Shown here: piece after piece, positions 9,485 through 17,162 of the stretch | How positions within the stretch are numbered: the stretch's first letter is position 1 | How the letters are laid out: each line of letters starts with the position of its first letter | Assembly: GCA_964389805.1 (NCBI GenBank) | Contig: CAYMFU010000147.1 | Location: forward strand, 1-33,252 | Source: JAGTVG01 sp964389805 | GTDB lineage: Bacteria; Bacteroidota; Bacteroidia; Cytophagales; Cyclobacteriaceae | Direction: 5' to 3' | Length of the DNA: 33,252 nt | The notes under the pieces: generated by a model | The model's database searches: none | Seen by the model: the letters and a program-made list of their open reading frames with translations, nothing else | Told to the model about the DNA's origin: nothing | Program-made: the position numbers and the translations under genes

Positions 9485-9990
9485 AAAAAATAGCAATACT
9501 AGGACCTGAATCTACTGGCAAGAGTACCTTGTCAGAAAAATTGGCTGTACATTATAATACATGCTGGGTTAAAGAATATGCCAGGGCATACATAGATCGA
9601 TTAAGAGGGCCCTATCAGAAACATGACCTGGAAAAAATTGCTAAAGGCCAGATTGAGGGAGAAATACTACAGGCTAAGACTGCAAACAAGATTTTGATCT
9701 GCGACACTAACCTCATCGTTATTAAAATATGGTGTGAATACAAATATGGTTCTTGCCCTGACTGGATTGTTGACGAGATATCTAAAAGCAATTATAACTT
9801 GCACTTATTAACCTATATTGATATTCCCTGGAAGGATGATCCACAACGTGAACATCCTGATAAACGTGAGTACTTATATAAGAAGTATCTAGAAGAGCTT
9901 GAGTTCTGGAATTTCAGGTATATTGAAATTAAGGGAGATATGAAAGAACGGTTTACCAAAGCTGTTTCTGCAATTAATGCTTTATTATAA
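9481..9990 (+). CDS. NadR-like P-loop kinase (ribosylnicotinamide-kinase type), non-standard start
   Basis: About 169 residues. The P-loop GPESTGKST (9502-9528) is followed by KEYARAYID and CDTNLIVIKIW, the kinase-domain motifs of NadR. The HTH and nucleotidyl-transferase domains of full NadR are absent. The start is a problem. In frame, from the stop at 9382 to the P-loop, there is no ATG, GTG or TTG, and the first TTG (9529) would remove the P-loop. The natural start position by family comparison is the TTA at 9481, overlapping the pnuC stop. Alternatives are CTG 9451, ATC 9472 or ATA 9490. It is translationally coupled to pnuC if expressed. It may phosphorylate nicotinamide riboside or, by context, a thiamine compound. 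A remnant duplicate lies at 12606-12851. Confidence 0.75.
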   Translation, partial: LKKIAILGPESTGKSTLSEKLAVHYNTCWVKEYARAYIDRLRGPYQKHDLEKIAKGQIEGEILQAKTANKILICDTNLIVIKIWCEYKYGSCPDWIVDEISKSNYNLHLLTYIDIPWKDDPQREHPDKREYLYKKYLEELEFWNFRYIEIKGDMKERFTKAVSAINALL

Positions 9991-10019
9991 AGTAAATTTC
10001 GATTACCCTTGATTGAATA

Positions 10020-10100
10020 ATTTGAGAGGTGCTTTAATATACAGCTTTAGATCATACACTCTAAAAGCATTCTACCTATATGTAATTAAGGCAGGATTTG
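10020..10100 (+). pseudogene. Decayed TPP riboswitch (THI-box fossil)
   Basis: Just after the kinase gene, the sequence aligns without gaps to the start of the intact THI-box at 12883, at roughly three of four positions over the first ~42 bases (my hand count). GAGGGGTGCC has become GAGAGGTGCT, and the key GGCTGAGA has become GCTTTAGA. The CCTGAT and CGTAGG parts are no longer recognisable. Without those TPP-contacting bases it should not bind ligand. It holds the same position relative to the kinase gene as the intact box does relative to the kinase stump, which supports a shared origin by duplication. Confidence 0.65.
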
Positions 10101-10491
10101 TGATAATTTGTATGCAGTCATGTCCTTAAGGTGGAAAAAGTATGTAACGGAAAATTCATCAGGTAATTCTATGTGCTGTGTACGATGAATTTTTAGTATC
10201 AATCCGTTAAATTAAGTCAATTATTATGTTTGACAATATTTGTTTTGGCCAATGGGATTATAGAATTATGGATAATGCCATGCAGGAGATTAAAAAGTAA
10301 CTGGTCCATTGCGGAGTATATAATAAACAGATCAAAACTCCTTCTTTTATATGCAGTAAGTCTATCTCATAAATGAGTGTTGAGGAAATAAGTATATTAC
10401 AAGGACGAGGCTCATTAGAATTCTTTCAAATGATTTGCATAAATACAAAGATATTTTATAACTTGAATTGAATTACCATCCTGATTTTTAA
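10101..10491 (+). other. Non-coding gap between fossil THI-box and OmpA copy B
   Basis: About 390 bases with no credible ORF. It contains an interrupted inverted repeat (10145-10209) and otherwise only AT-rich sequence. I see no convincing terminator and no recognisable piece of the TonB receptor or pnuC. If an original receptor gene stood downstream of the fossil THI-box, nothing legible remains of it. Confidence 0.5.
10145..10209. repeat. Interrupted inverted repeat in intergenic region
   Basis: TAACGG (10145-10150) pairs with CCGTTA (10204-10209), and AAAATTCATC (10151-10160) pairs exactly with GATGAATTTT (10184-10193). A ~10-base bulge on the 3' side separates the two stem parts, and the loop is 23 bases. 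It has no T-tract and is not a standard terminator. It could be a remnant of a small mobile element or a structured RNA; no target-site duplication is evident. Confidence 0.5.
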
Positions 10492-12585
10492 ATGAAGCCT
10501 ATTCTTGTATTCTCAACACTCTTTTTGACGGTCAGAATTGTTGTCGCCCAGGAAGTCCAGTGGGCATCAGAAGTCCTGGACTTTTCCTCTCAGTTATCCG
10601 AATACCAATATTCAGCAACGCAAGTGCTAGGTAAACCTAATGTACTACCTGATTACGGCGATAATCCCAATGCCTGGCTGCCATCAAAACCTGATCGGAT
10701 CTCCTTCATAAAAGTTGGATTTGAGCGATCGATGCGTGCTCGGCAAATTGCAATTGGGGAATCCTTTAACCCAGGTGCGCTTAACCAGGTATTCTTGTAC
10801 GATGATAATGACAAAGAATATTTGCTGAATACTTTCACGCCCCGGCAAATAAATGTGGAGGGAAGGATGTTGAATATTTACCTATCCGAAACGGAATTTG
10901 CAGTGAGTGCAGTAAAAATAGTCCTGGACGGCAGTAAAGTACATGGATATAACGGAATAGATGCTATAGGAATCTCGGGAACCACCATACCCATCGTTGC
11001 GATTAAGGATGTGGCATTTAGAAGAAATCCAAACCTGGACAACCACCTGTTGTCACTCGGTGCGGAAGAGGGTGTTTCAGATTCCCGTCCTGTATTTCAC
11101 AAAGAACGCAATGAGCTGTTTTTCACCCGATCGAACAGCCCCCATAATATGGGTGGCTTGGATGATATCGGGGATGTATGGCGATCCACTCTTGATCCTT
11201 CAACAGGGAGATTTTCAGGAACTGCTTCTATAGGAGAGGCCATAAATAATAGTGGCTATAATATTATGCATGATATTTTCGAAGTTAATGGCCAGTTGAA
11301 TTTTCTCTTAGGAAATGTTAGCGGTACCGAAAAAGTGACCACAAATATAGCTGTCGTATCTGAAACCGAAGCTGGTTGGGGAGATATTGAAGAATTGAAA
11401 ATAAAGAATGCACGCATTGGCTCTTTTGATTCAGATTATACCCTCTCTTCAAAGGATAGTATTTTAATAGTAGCAACTTTGCGATATGATACAGAAGGTG
11501 GCCGTGATCTGTACATTATGCGTCAAGAGAAAGATGGAAGATGGTCAGAACCAGAGAATATGTCAGGCCACATTAACACTACGATGGATGAATATGCCCC
11601 CTTTTATTCAAAAAGCGAAAAATCCTTGTATTTTTCGACGGCCGGATATCCGGGATTTGGGGGTAGAGACATTTTTAGAATTACGAGATTGGATGACACC
11701 TGGTCGAAATGGAGTACGCCAGAGAATGTAGGTAGGGATATAAATTCAAGTATGGATGAAATGTATTTTTATTTCGATGATTCAGATGAGTACGCCTATT
11801 TTGCTAGGATGGATGCTGATAGTACGCTTGGTTTAGTAAGGGTTGAACGACCTGTATTCTTGCTGAAGACCCCATTAGTCGCCATACGGGGCAATGTTCT
11901 AAACAAAGAGGCCAGTAGGCCAATCACCTCCGTTATTTCATTGATGATCCTTCCGGAAGGAAGAAGCTTTGGGCAGACCATATCCGACCAGACTACCGGA
12001 GCTTATGAGATTCTGGTCCCCTCAGGTAATGAATTTAAGATTGTGAGTGAAAAAGAAGGATTTGAATCTTATGAGAATACTTTTGCGCTTGAAAATAGGG
12101 GGACTGAGTATATTTATGATCTGGATATAAATATGGGACGGACCGGACCGGAAGTGATCATTGCTGCAATAGATGAAACCCCCGAAGAACCTGTATCAAC
12201 ACAGGAAATTGAAGACAGCAAGAAAGTTATTGAAATACATGACGGTATTTTATCTATTAACATCGAATTTAGTTTTGATTCTGATGTGATTGCAGAAAAC
12301 TTCTTTCCCCACCTAGACAAAATCATCAACCTTCTAAACAGCACACCTGTTATGATTATATTGGCAGGCCACACCGATAACACCGGACCTGACAGCTATA
12401 ATCAGAAGCTCTCTGAACAAAGGGCAGAGTCTGTCTACAGGTATTTTGTCGAGAAAGGCATAGATCCCGATAAAATTAAAACTGTAGGTTATGGTTCTTC
12501 AAAACCTTTAGCCTCTAATGCTACAAAAAAAGGTAGAAGAACGAATAGAAGAGTTGAATTTATTCGGACAGATCAGATAAAGTAG
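10492..12585 (+). CDS. Multidomain OmpA-family protein (discoidin-like, PD40 propeller, OmpA), copy B
   Basis: 697 residues with the same domain order as the protein at 6675-8801: signal peptide ending in VVAQ, mature start EVQW, discoidin-like domain with LGKPNVLP and HGYNGIDAIGISG, PD40 blades (ISSKD-type and FYSKSEKSLYFSTAGYPGFGG), a regulatory-like beta domain and a C-terminal OmpA domain (LAGHTDNTG, RRTNRRVEF). The two copies look about half identical in the N-terminal domain and clearly more similar in the OmpA domain, so the duplication is old. The gene is followed 20 bases later by a fragment of a duplicated kinase gene instead of pnuC. Confidence 0.85.
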   Translation: MKPILVFSTLFLTVRIVVAQEVQWASEVLDFSSQLSEYQYSATQVLGKPNVLPDYGDNPNAWLPSKPDRISFIKVGFERSMRARQIAIGESFNPGALNQVFLYDDNDKEYLLNTFTPRQINVEGRMLNIYLSETEFAVSAVKIVLDGSKVHGYNGIDAIGISGTTIPIVAIKDVAFRRNPNLDNHLLSLGAEEGVSDSRPVFHKERNELFFTRSNSPHNMGGLDDIGDVWRSTLDPSTGRFSGTASIGEAINNSGYNIMHDIFEVNGQLNFLLGNVSGTEKVTTNIAVVSETEAGWGDIEELKIKNARIGSFDSDYTLSSKDSILIVATLRYDTEGGRDLYIMRQEKDGRWSEPENMSGHINTTMDEYAPFYSKSEKSLYFSTAGYPGFGGRDIFRITRLDDTWSKWSTPENVGRDINSSMDEMYFYFDDSDEYAYFARMDADSTLGLVRVERPVFLLKTPLVAIRGNVLNKEASRPITSVISLMILPEGRSFGQTISDQTTGAYEILVPSGNEFKIVSEKEGFESYENTFALENRGTEYIYDLDINMGRTGPEVIIAAIDETPEEPVSTQEIEDSKKVIEIHDGILSINIEFSFDSDVIAENFFPHLDKIINLLNSTPVMIILAGHTDNTGPDSYNQKLSEQRAESVYRYFVEKGIDPDKIKTVGYGSSKPLASNATKKGRRTNRRVEFIRTDQIK

Positions 12586-12605
12586 TATAACCAATTATAT
12601 AACTA

Positions 12606-12851
12606 GTGGAAATTTGCCGGTTGGCTTGGATTATGGGTGAGATATCAAATAGAATATATAATCTTCATTTATTGAGCTACATAGATCTTTCCCGCGCTGA
12701 TGGTCCAAAGAGAAAACACCCACATATGCGTGCTTATTCTTGCGAATTGTATAAAAAAGAACTGGAATCATGTCATTTGAGATTTACAGAGGTCAAATGG
12801 GATATAAATGAAAGATTCAGAACTACTGTTTCTGCAATTAATGCTTTATAA
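12606..12851 (+). pseudogene. 3' remnant of a duplicated NadR-like kinase gene
   Basis: The 81-residue frame aligns along its whole length with the C-terminal half of the kinase at 9481-9990. Shared blocks include EIS, YNLHLL, YID, HP, ELE, ERF and VSAINAL. A 24-base identical stretch occurs at 9962-9985 and 12826-12849. The P-loop and all N-terminal motifs are missing, as is the whole pnuC gene expected between it and OmpA copy B. The frame is still open but the product cannot bind ATP. I read it as a deletion remnant of a duplicated pnuC-kinase pair. Confidence 0.82.
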
Positions 12852-12882
12852 AACCATATTTTTAGATTAATTTTGATTTAAA

Positions 12883-12965
12883 TTTTGAGGGGTGCCTTAA
12901 TATGCGGGCTGAGATTATACCCTTTGAACCTGATTCCGGTAATGCGGGCGTAGGAAATCTCAAAA
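12883..12965 (+). promoter_or_regulatory. TPP riboswitch aptamer 1 (THI-box)
   Basis: A canonical TPP aptamer. P1 is TTTTGAG (12883-12889) with CTCAAAA (12959-12965), seven perfect pairs. P2 is GGGGT with ACCC. The pyrimidine-sensor segment GGGCTGAGAT is present, and the pyrophosphate-sensor arm contains GAACCTGAT, CCG/CGG and CGTAGGAA. All ligand-contacting segments of the class look intact. It lies downstream of the kinase remnant and upstream of a second aptamer. Confidence 0.93.
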
Positions 12966-12984
12966 CTCCATATTAACACTGCTC

Positions 12985-13068
12985 GATAAAAGGGGTGCCT
13001 AATAGAAACGGGCTGAGATCATACCCTCAACACCTGATGCCGGTAATGCGGTCGTAGGAAGGTATGGT
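12985..13068 (+). promoter_or_regulatory. TPP riboswitch aptamer 2 (THI-box), tandem
   Basis: A second TPP aptamer follows about 20-25 bases later: GGGGTGCC (12992-12999), CGGGCTGAGATCATACCC, ACCTGATG, CCG/CGG and TCGTAGGAA. It departs from consensus by T for G in the GCGTAGG segment and by ACACC for GAACC. A flush P1 stem is not obvious; CCATA (12968-12972) in the linker could pair with TATGG (13063-13067). It precedes the TonB receptor start by about 60 bases and presumably controls it. Confidence 0.88.
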
Positions 13069-13077
13069 AAACAACAA

Positions 13078-13099
13078 AGAGAACTTACCCCAGTTCTCT
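13078..13099 (+). promoter_or_regulatory. Hairpin in the riboswitch expression platform
   Basis: AGAGAACT (13078-13085) and AGTTCTCT (13092-13099) form a perfect 8-bp stem with a 6-base loop, 26 bases before the receptor start. There is no T-tract, so control may be at translation or through a non-standard terminator. The loop TTACC could alternatively pair with GGTAA at 13066-13070 next to aptamer 2, offering a possible switch. Confidence 0.55.
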
Positions 13100-13125
13100 G
13101 GATGTTAACCAAAAATTTCTAAATA

Positions 13126-15456
13126 ATGAGGAAAGTCTATTTACTTTTCATGGCATGTATTCTTGCCAGTCACCTATTTGCACAATCAGGTATTACAGGA
13201 AACGTTTTTGATAGTGGCACAGGTGAAGCGCTCGTCGGAGCCAGCGTAGTCATTATCGGATCCAATACAGGTGTGATCACTGATTTATCGGGATCCTTTT
13301 CTATTGATGTGGATAAAAAGAAATATTCTGAAATTACCATAAGTTATGTAGGATACGATCCGGTAACAATTAATATAGCTAACTCAAATCACTTCACTGT
13401 TCCACTAAATATAAGCTATACACTGGATGAGGTGGTCATCCAGGCCATCAGAGGAAATGATGACAGGCCTTCGACCAGAAATGTGATCACCAAAAAAGAA
13501 ATTGAAAGTGTGTATATTGGTCAGAATGCTTTATATGTAATTGACAATTTATCACCTTCCGTCATTTCCTATTCAGAATCAGGTACCAATGTTACTAACT
13601 ACGGCTTAATGAGATTGCGGGGTATCGATCAGTCACGTATAAACATTACCCTCGATGGTACGCCTCTAAATGATATGATAGACCAGGGCGTGTTTTTCTC
13701 AAACTTTACAGATTTTTCTAATTCTATGGAGTCAATTCAGATTGAAAGGGGCGTTGGAACGAGTACTAACGGTACAGCATCCTATGCTGGTTCAGTCGAT
13801 TTTCAATCAATAGATTTGAGAAACCGGCCTGCCGGGGCAGAATTGCAGTTGACAGCTGGATCATTTGGCACATACCGGGGAACTGTGGAACTTACATCAG
13901 GAACCCTGGGGAAAGCATTTAATTTTTACACTAGATTCAGCAAGATTCATTCCGACGGCTATAGATATCATTCGGGGACTGATTCATATTCCTTCTTTTT
14001 CTCTGGAGGATATTTCGGAGAAAAAGATATGGTCACCTTAAAAGGATTTACAGGTAAGAGCCAAAATGGACTGGCCTATTTACCTGTTGCCATATCTGAT
14101 CTGAAGGATGATCCTAGAACTAATTATGTAAATGAAAATGACATTGATAATTTTGGACAGGATTTTATTCAATTGCAATACACCCGATCCCTGACTGACT
14201 ATTCCTCCATGGTAACTACCCTTTACTATGGGGCCGCAGGGGGAGATTATCCTGCCGGTTTTTATGTAACAGATTCAATTTATAATTCAAACAGTCCGGA
14301 CGGATATGATTTGGAAGATAGATTGGTCCAGATTAACTATCCTCTGTATAACGATCATGTTGGATTCATTTCCTATTTCAACCATAATTCAAGAGATAAG
14401 AAACTAGACCTCAACGCTGGAATACATTTATACACCTTTCAACGACAGAATCTTGAAAGTGTGATCCCTGACAATGCAAATCCTTATTATAACGAAAGGT
14501 CATGGAAAAATGAGTTGAGTGTATTTGGAAAACTTGATTACAATACCAACAGGTTGACTTTGTTTGCCGACTTACAATTCAGGACGCTTAAGCTTGAAAT
14601 TGATGCGGATGAAACACTCCTTCCGGATGAACCAAATGTAGTAAAAAACTGGACCTTTTTAAATCCAAAAATAGGATTGACGTATACCCTTGATAATGTA
14701 AAAAACCTTTATCTTTTTTATGGCTATACTGGCAGGGAGCCAACAAAAATTGACATATTCGGAGGATTTCAATTAAATGAATCTAACCTTGAAAGCGTAT
14801 TGTCCGATGATGTGAAAGCGGAATATGTTCATGATATCGAAGCAGGATTCAGGTTCAACAGATATAATATTACTGGTCAGATCAATGCCTTTTTTATGAA
14901 ATTTAATAATGAAATAGCCCCTATTGGAAAATACGTACCTGAAGGATTTATACAGTTAAGAAAAAACATCCCATCCAGTTACAGGGCAGGAATTGAATTA
15001 AACTGGAATTGGAATTTCGCCCCGTCCTTCTATTTCAATGGCAATACTACTTTTATGCAAAGCCAGATCAAAGAGTACGCCCCGGAAGAAGATCCCCTGG
15101 TATACGAAAATGTATCTCAACCATTCAGTCCAAATTTTATGGCTATGGGGGCCCTTGTATACAAATTCCGAAGTTTATTTGATGTGGAAATATCAGGCAG
15201 ATATGTAAGCGAATCATATCTTGAACCTACAAATCAGGCGGACATGATTATTCCAGCCTTTTTCGCAGCCAATATACGATTTGGAATTAACTTTTATAAA
15301 GATAACAGGCTGGATATTTTCTTTAATAACATATTTAACGAGCAATATTTTACCTATGGAGCCCCGGTTGATCCTGATTGGGATGGAAATATGGAGCCTG
15401 GTTATTTTATACAGCCGCCTAGAAACCTGTTTGTGCAGTTAACAATAAAACTATAA
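13126..15456 (+). CDS. TonB-dependent outer-membrane receptor, probably for thiamine
   Basis: 776 residues: a signal peptide (to LFAQ), a carboxypeptidase-D regulatory-like domain at ~20-100 (GITGNVFDSGTGEALVGASV), a TonB-box-like DEVVIQA, a plug domain at ~110-235 (LRGIDQSRINITLDGTPLND, IERGVGTS), then a long beta-barrel ending in FVQLTIKL. The barrel contains FNNIFNEQYFTYGAP, the typical TonB-receptor C-terminal block. It has no SusD partner, so a small ligand is more likely than a glycan. The two TPP aptamers directly upstream point to thiamine or TPP as the ligand, as for the OMR1 receptors of other Bacteroidota. Substrate assignment is by context only. Confidence 0.9.
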   Translation: MRKVYLLFMACILASHLFAQSGITGNVFDSGTGEALVGASVVIIGSNTGVITDLSGSFSIDVDKKKYSEITISYVGYDPVTINIANSNHFTVPLNISYTLDEVVIQAIRGNDDRPSTRNVITKKEIESVYIGQNALYVIDNLSPSVISYSESGTNVTNYGLMRLRGIDQSRINITLDGTPLNDMIDQGVFFSNFTDFSNSMESIQIERGVGTSTNGTASYAGSVDFQSIDLRNRPAGAELQLTAGSFGTYRGTVELTSGTLGKAFNFYTRFSKIHSDGYRYHSGTDSYSFFFSGGYFGEKDMVTLKGFTGKSQNGLAYLPVAISDLKDDPRTNYVNENDIDNFGQDFIQLQYTRSLTDYSSMVTTLYYGAAGGDYPAGFYVTDSIYNSNSPDGYDLEDRLVQINYPLYNDHVGFISYFNHNSRDKKLDLNAGIHLYTFQRQNLESVIPDNANPYYNERSWKNELSVFGKLDYNTNRLTLFADLQFRTLKLEIDADETLLPDEPNVVKNWTFLNPKIGLTYTLDNVKNLYLFYGYTGREPTKIDIFGGFQLNESNLESVLSDDVKAEYVHDIEAGFRFNRYNITGQINAFFMKFNNEIAPIGKYVPEGFIQLRKNIPSSYRAGIELNWNWNFAPSFYFNGNTTFMQSQIKEYAPEEDPLVYENVSQPFSPNFMAMGALVYKFRSLFDVEISGRYVSESYLEPTNQADMIIPAFFAANIRFGINFYKDNRLDIFFNNIFNEQYFTYGAPVDPDWDGNMEPGYFIQPPRNLFVQLTIKL

Positions 15457-15524
15457 GCAATATCGATATTCTCAGCCGAATAGCAGGAATTTTGGATAAA
15501 GGCCATTCAATTTAATAATAATTG

Positions 15525-15532
15525 TATTTTTG
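15525..15532 (+). promoter_or_regulatory. Possible -7 box for the ccm operon
   Basis: TATTTTTG matches TANNTTTG and lies about 20 bases before the ccmB start, in the gap after the receptor gene. No well-spaced -33 TTG is seen (a TTTG at 15491 is too far). Confidence 0.4.
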
Positions 15533-15552
15533 CGAGATGATCAAAGTTGTAT

Positions 15553-16221
15553 ATGCTGCTTAAAGAGATCAAGACACTAATCTTTCAGGAGACTATAATT
15601 GAATGGCGTTTGAAATATGCCATCAATGGGATCCTCTTGTATCTGATCAGCGTTATTTTTATCAGTTACCTTAGTTTTCGCTCACAGGTCAGTTCATTAA
15701 ATCCAGTAATCTGGAATTCCTTATTCTGGATAATCATTCTTTTTACAGCAGTGAATGCTGTTACTAAAAGTTTTATACAATTGAACCGGGGAAGACTGAT
15801 CTATTATTATTCAATTGCGAATCCTGCCGCTATAATCCTGTCAAAGGTCATTTACAATACAGTATTGCTTATTGGAATAGGATTTACCGGATTATTTATG
15901 TACAGCCTGGTTTTGGGAAATCCAATAGATGATATGCTTCTTTTTATGGTTAACCTGATACTGGGTTCTGTAGGATTCGCTGCTGTATTAACCATGAATT
16001 CCGGTATTGCATCAAAAGCTGCTAATAGCACTACCTTAATGGCCATATTAAGTTTTCCCGTTATATTGCCATTGTTATTGATCATAATCCGGATCTCAAA
16101 AAATGCTTTGGAAGGCCTGGATTGGTCCGCAAGTTATGGGCCGATAATATATTTATGCGCTATTGATATTATCGTGATCACGATTTCAACTATCTTATTT
16201 CCTTATATATGGAGAAGCTGA
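15553..16221 (+). CDS. ccmB: Haem exporter protein CcmB
   Basis: This is a hydrophobic protein of about 222 residues with six predicted membrane segments and the CcmB-type N-terminus LLKEIKTLIFQETIIEWRLKYA. The segment FRSQVSSLNPVIWNSLFWIIILFTAVNAVTKSF matches the family pattern. CcmB is the membrane part of the CcmAB ABC transporter that drives release of holo-CcmE in cytochrome c maturation. I chose the ATG at 15553; an in-frame TTG lies at 15547. Its 3' end overlaps ccmC by 13 bases. The ATPase gene ccmA is not next to it and must be elsewhere. Confidence 0.87.
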   Translation: MLLKEIKTLIFQETIIEWRLKYAINGILLYLISVIFISYLSFRSQVSSLNPVIWNSLFWIIILFTAVNAVTKSFIQLNRGRLIYYYSIANPAAIILSKVIYNTVLLIGIGFTGLFMYSLVLGNPIDDMLLFMVNLILGSVGFAAVLTMNSGIASKAANSTTLMAILSFPVILPLLLIIIRISKNALEGLDWSASYGPIIYLCAIDIIVITISTILFPYIWRS

Positions 16222-16895
16222 CATTTGATTTTAAAAAGAACTGGTGGAAAATCATTGCGGTAATCCTGGTATTTTACACCGTAATCGGAGGCTTTTTAAT
16301 TAAAGTCCCAAGAATAGCCATCGTACAGGAAAGTGTAAGAAACCAGTTCTTTCATGTATCAATGTGGTTCAGCATGATGATCCTTCTCACAACTTCTTTG
16401 ATTTTCTCTATACGATACCTGTCAAAATCAAAGATGAAGTTTGATGGAATTGCAGAGGAATTTGCCTATATGGGCATTATCCTGGGTATATTAGGGCTGG
16501 CAACCGGAAGTATCTGGGCCAGATTCACATGGGGTGCCTGGTGGGTAAATGATGCCAAGCTTAATGGCGCGGCGATCTGTATGCTGATCTACCTTGCTTA
16601 CGTTATCTTGAGAAATTCGATAGAAGACGAAATTCAGAGGGCGAGGATAGCAGCAGTATACAATATATTTGCCTGGTCAACACTGCTGCCTCTTTTGTAC
16701 ATCCTGCCCAGGCTGACTGACTCATTACATCCCGGCAGCGGTGGCAATCCCGGATTTAATATTTACGATCTTGACAATAATCTAAGACTTGTCTTTTATC
16801 CTTCTATTATAGGATGGACCTTATTAGGTGTCTGGATCATACAATTAAGGGTAAGGGTAAAAGAATTAAAATCAAAACTTGAAGAAATTAGTTAA
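16209..16895 (+). CDS. ccmC: Haem handling protein CcmC
   Basis: 228 residues with six membrane segments and the tryptophan-rich periplasmic WWD signature at ~98-118 (ARFTWGAWWVNDAKLNG), which binds haem for loading onto CcmE. Histidines flanking it (FFHVSMWF and DSLHPGS) fit the conserved axial ligands. The WWD core has Asn where the family usually has Trp (WWVND against WWVWD). It overlaps ccmB by 13 bases and is followed at once by ccmD. Confidence 0.9.
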   Translation: MEKLTFDFKKNWWKIIAVILVFYTVIGGFLIKVPRIAIVQESVRNQFFHVSMWFSMMILLTTSLIFSIRYLSKSKMKFDGIAEEFAYMGIILGILGLATGSIWARFTWGAWWVNDAKLNGAAICMLIYLAYVILRNSIEDEIQRARIAAVYNIFAWSTLLPLLYILPRLTDSLHPGSGGNPGFNIYDLDNNLRLVFYPSIIGWTLLGVWIIQLRVRVKELKSKLEEIS

Positions 16896-16899
16896 CCAT

Positions 16900-17133
16900 A
16901 TGAAGAAGTGGATATTTATGTTACTTTCTAATGTGATCACCTTTTCTGTTATGGCTCAGCAGGGAGGAAACGAGGCTATTGAAATGGCTGATGGGATGAG
17001 GGCCTCGGGAAAGATTTATGTAGTAGTGCTGGTGGTAACAGTCATTTTAACAGGATTGATCTTATATCTTATCAGACTGGACAAAAAGGTGAGTAAATTA
17101 GAAAAAGAGGTTAATAATAAAATATTAAACTGA
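16900..17133 (+). CDS. ccmD: CcmD-family small membrane protein
   Basis: I chose the ATG at 16900 (77 aa, MKKWIFML...), not the upstream in-frame TTG at 16879. The N-terminus is signal-like, ending VMAQQ. It is followed by one transmembrane helix (IYVVVLVVTVILTGLILYLI) and a charged, coiled-coil-like tail (LDKKVSKLEKEV). Size, topology and position between ccmC and ccmE fit the CcmD that helps release CcmE from the CcmABC complex. The sequence itself is too short and variable for independent proof. Confidence 0.72.
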   Translation: MKKWIFMLLSNVITFSVMAQQGGNEAIEMADGMRASGKIYVVVLVVTVILTGLILYLIRLDKKVSKLEKEVNNKILN

Positions 17134-17162
17134 ATCCTTGTAGTTGATAATTTAAAATTCAG

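Noticed and set aside
9529..9990. Kinase gene starting at TTG 9529
   Set aside because: This start would remove the P-loop that is clearly encoded in the same frame just upstream.
10145..10209. Inverted repeat as a rho-independent terminator
   Set aside because: AT-rich, bulged stem, large loop and no T-tract following.
10997..11233. 78-residue ORF inside OmpA copy B
   Set aside because: Out-of-frame shadow of a gene with convincing domains.
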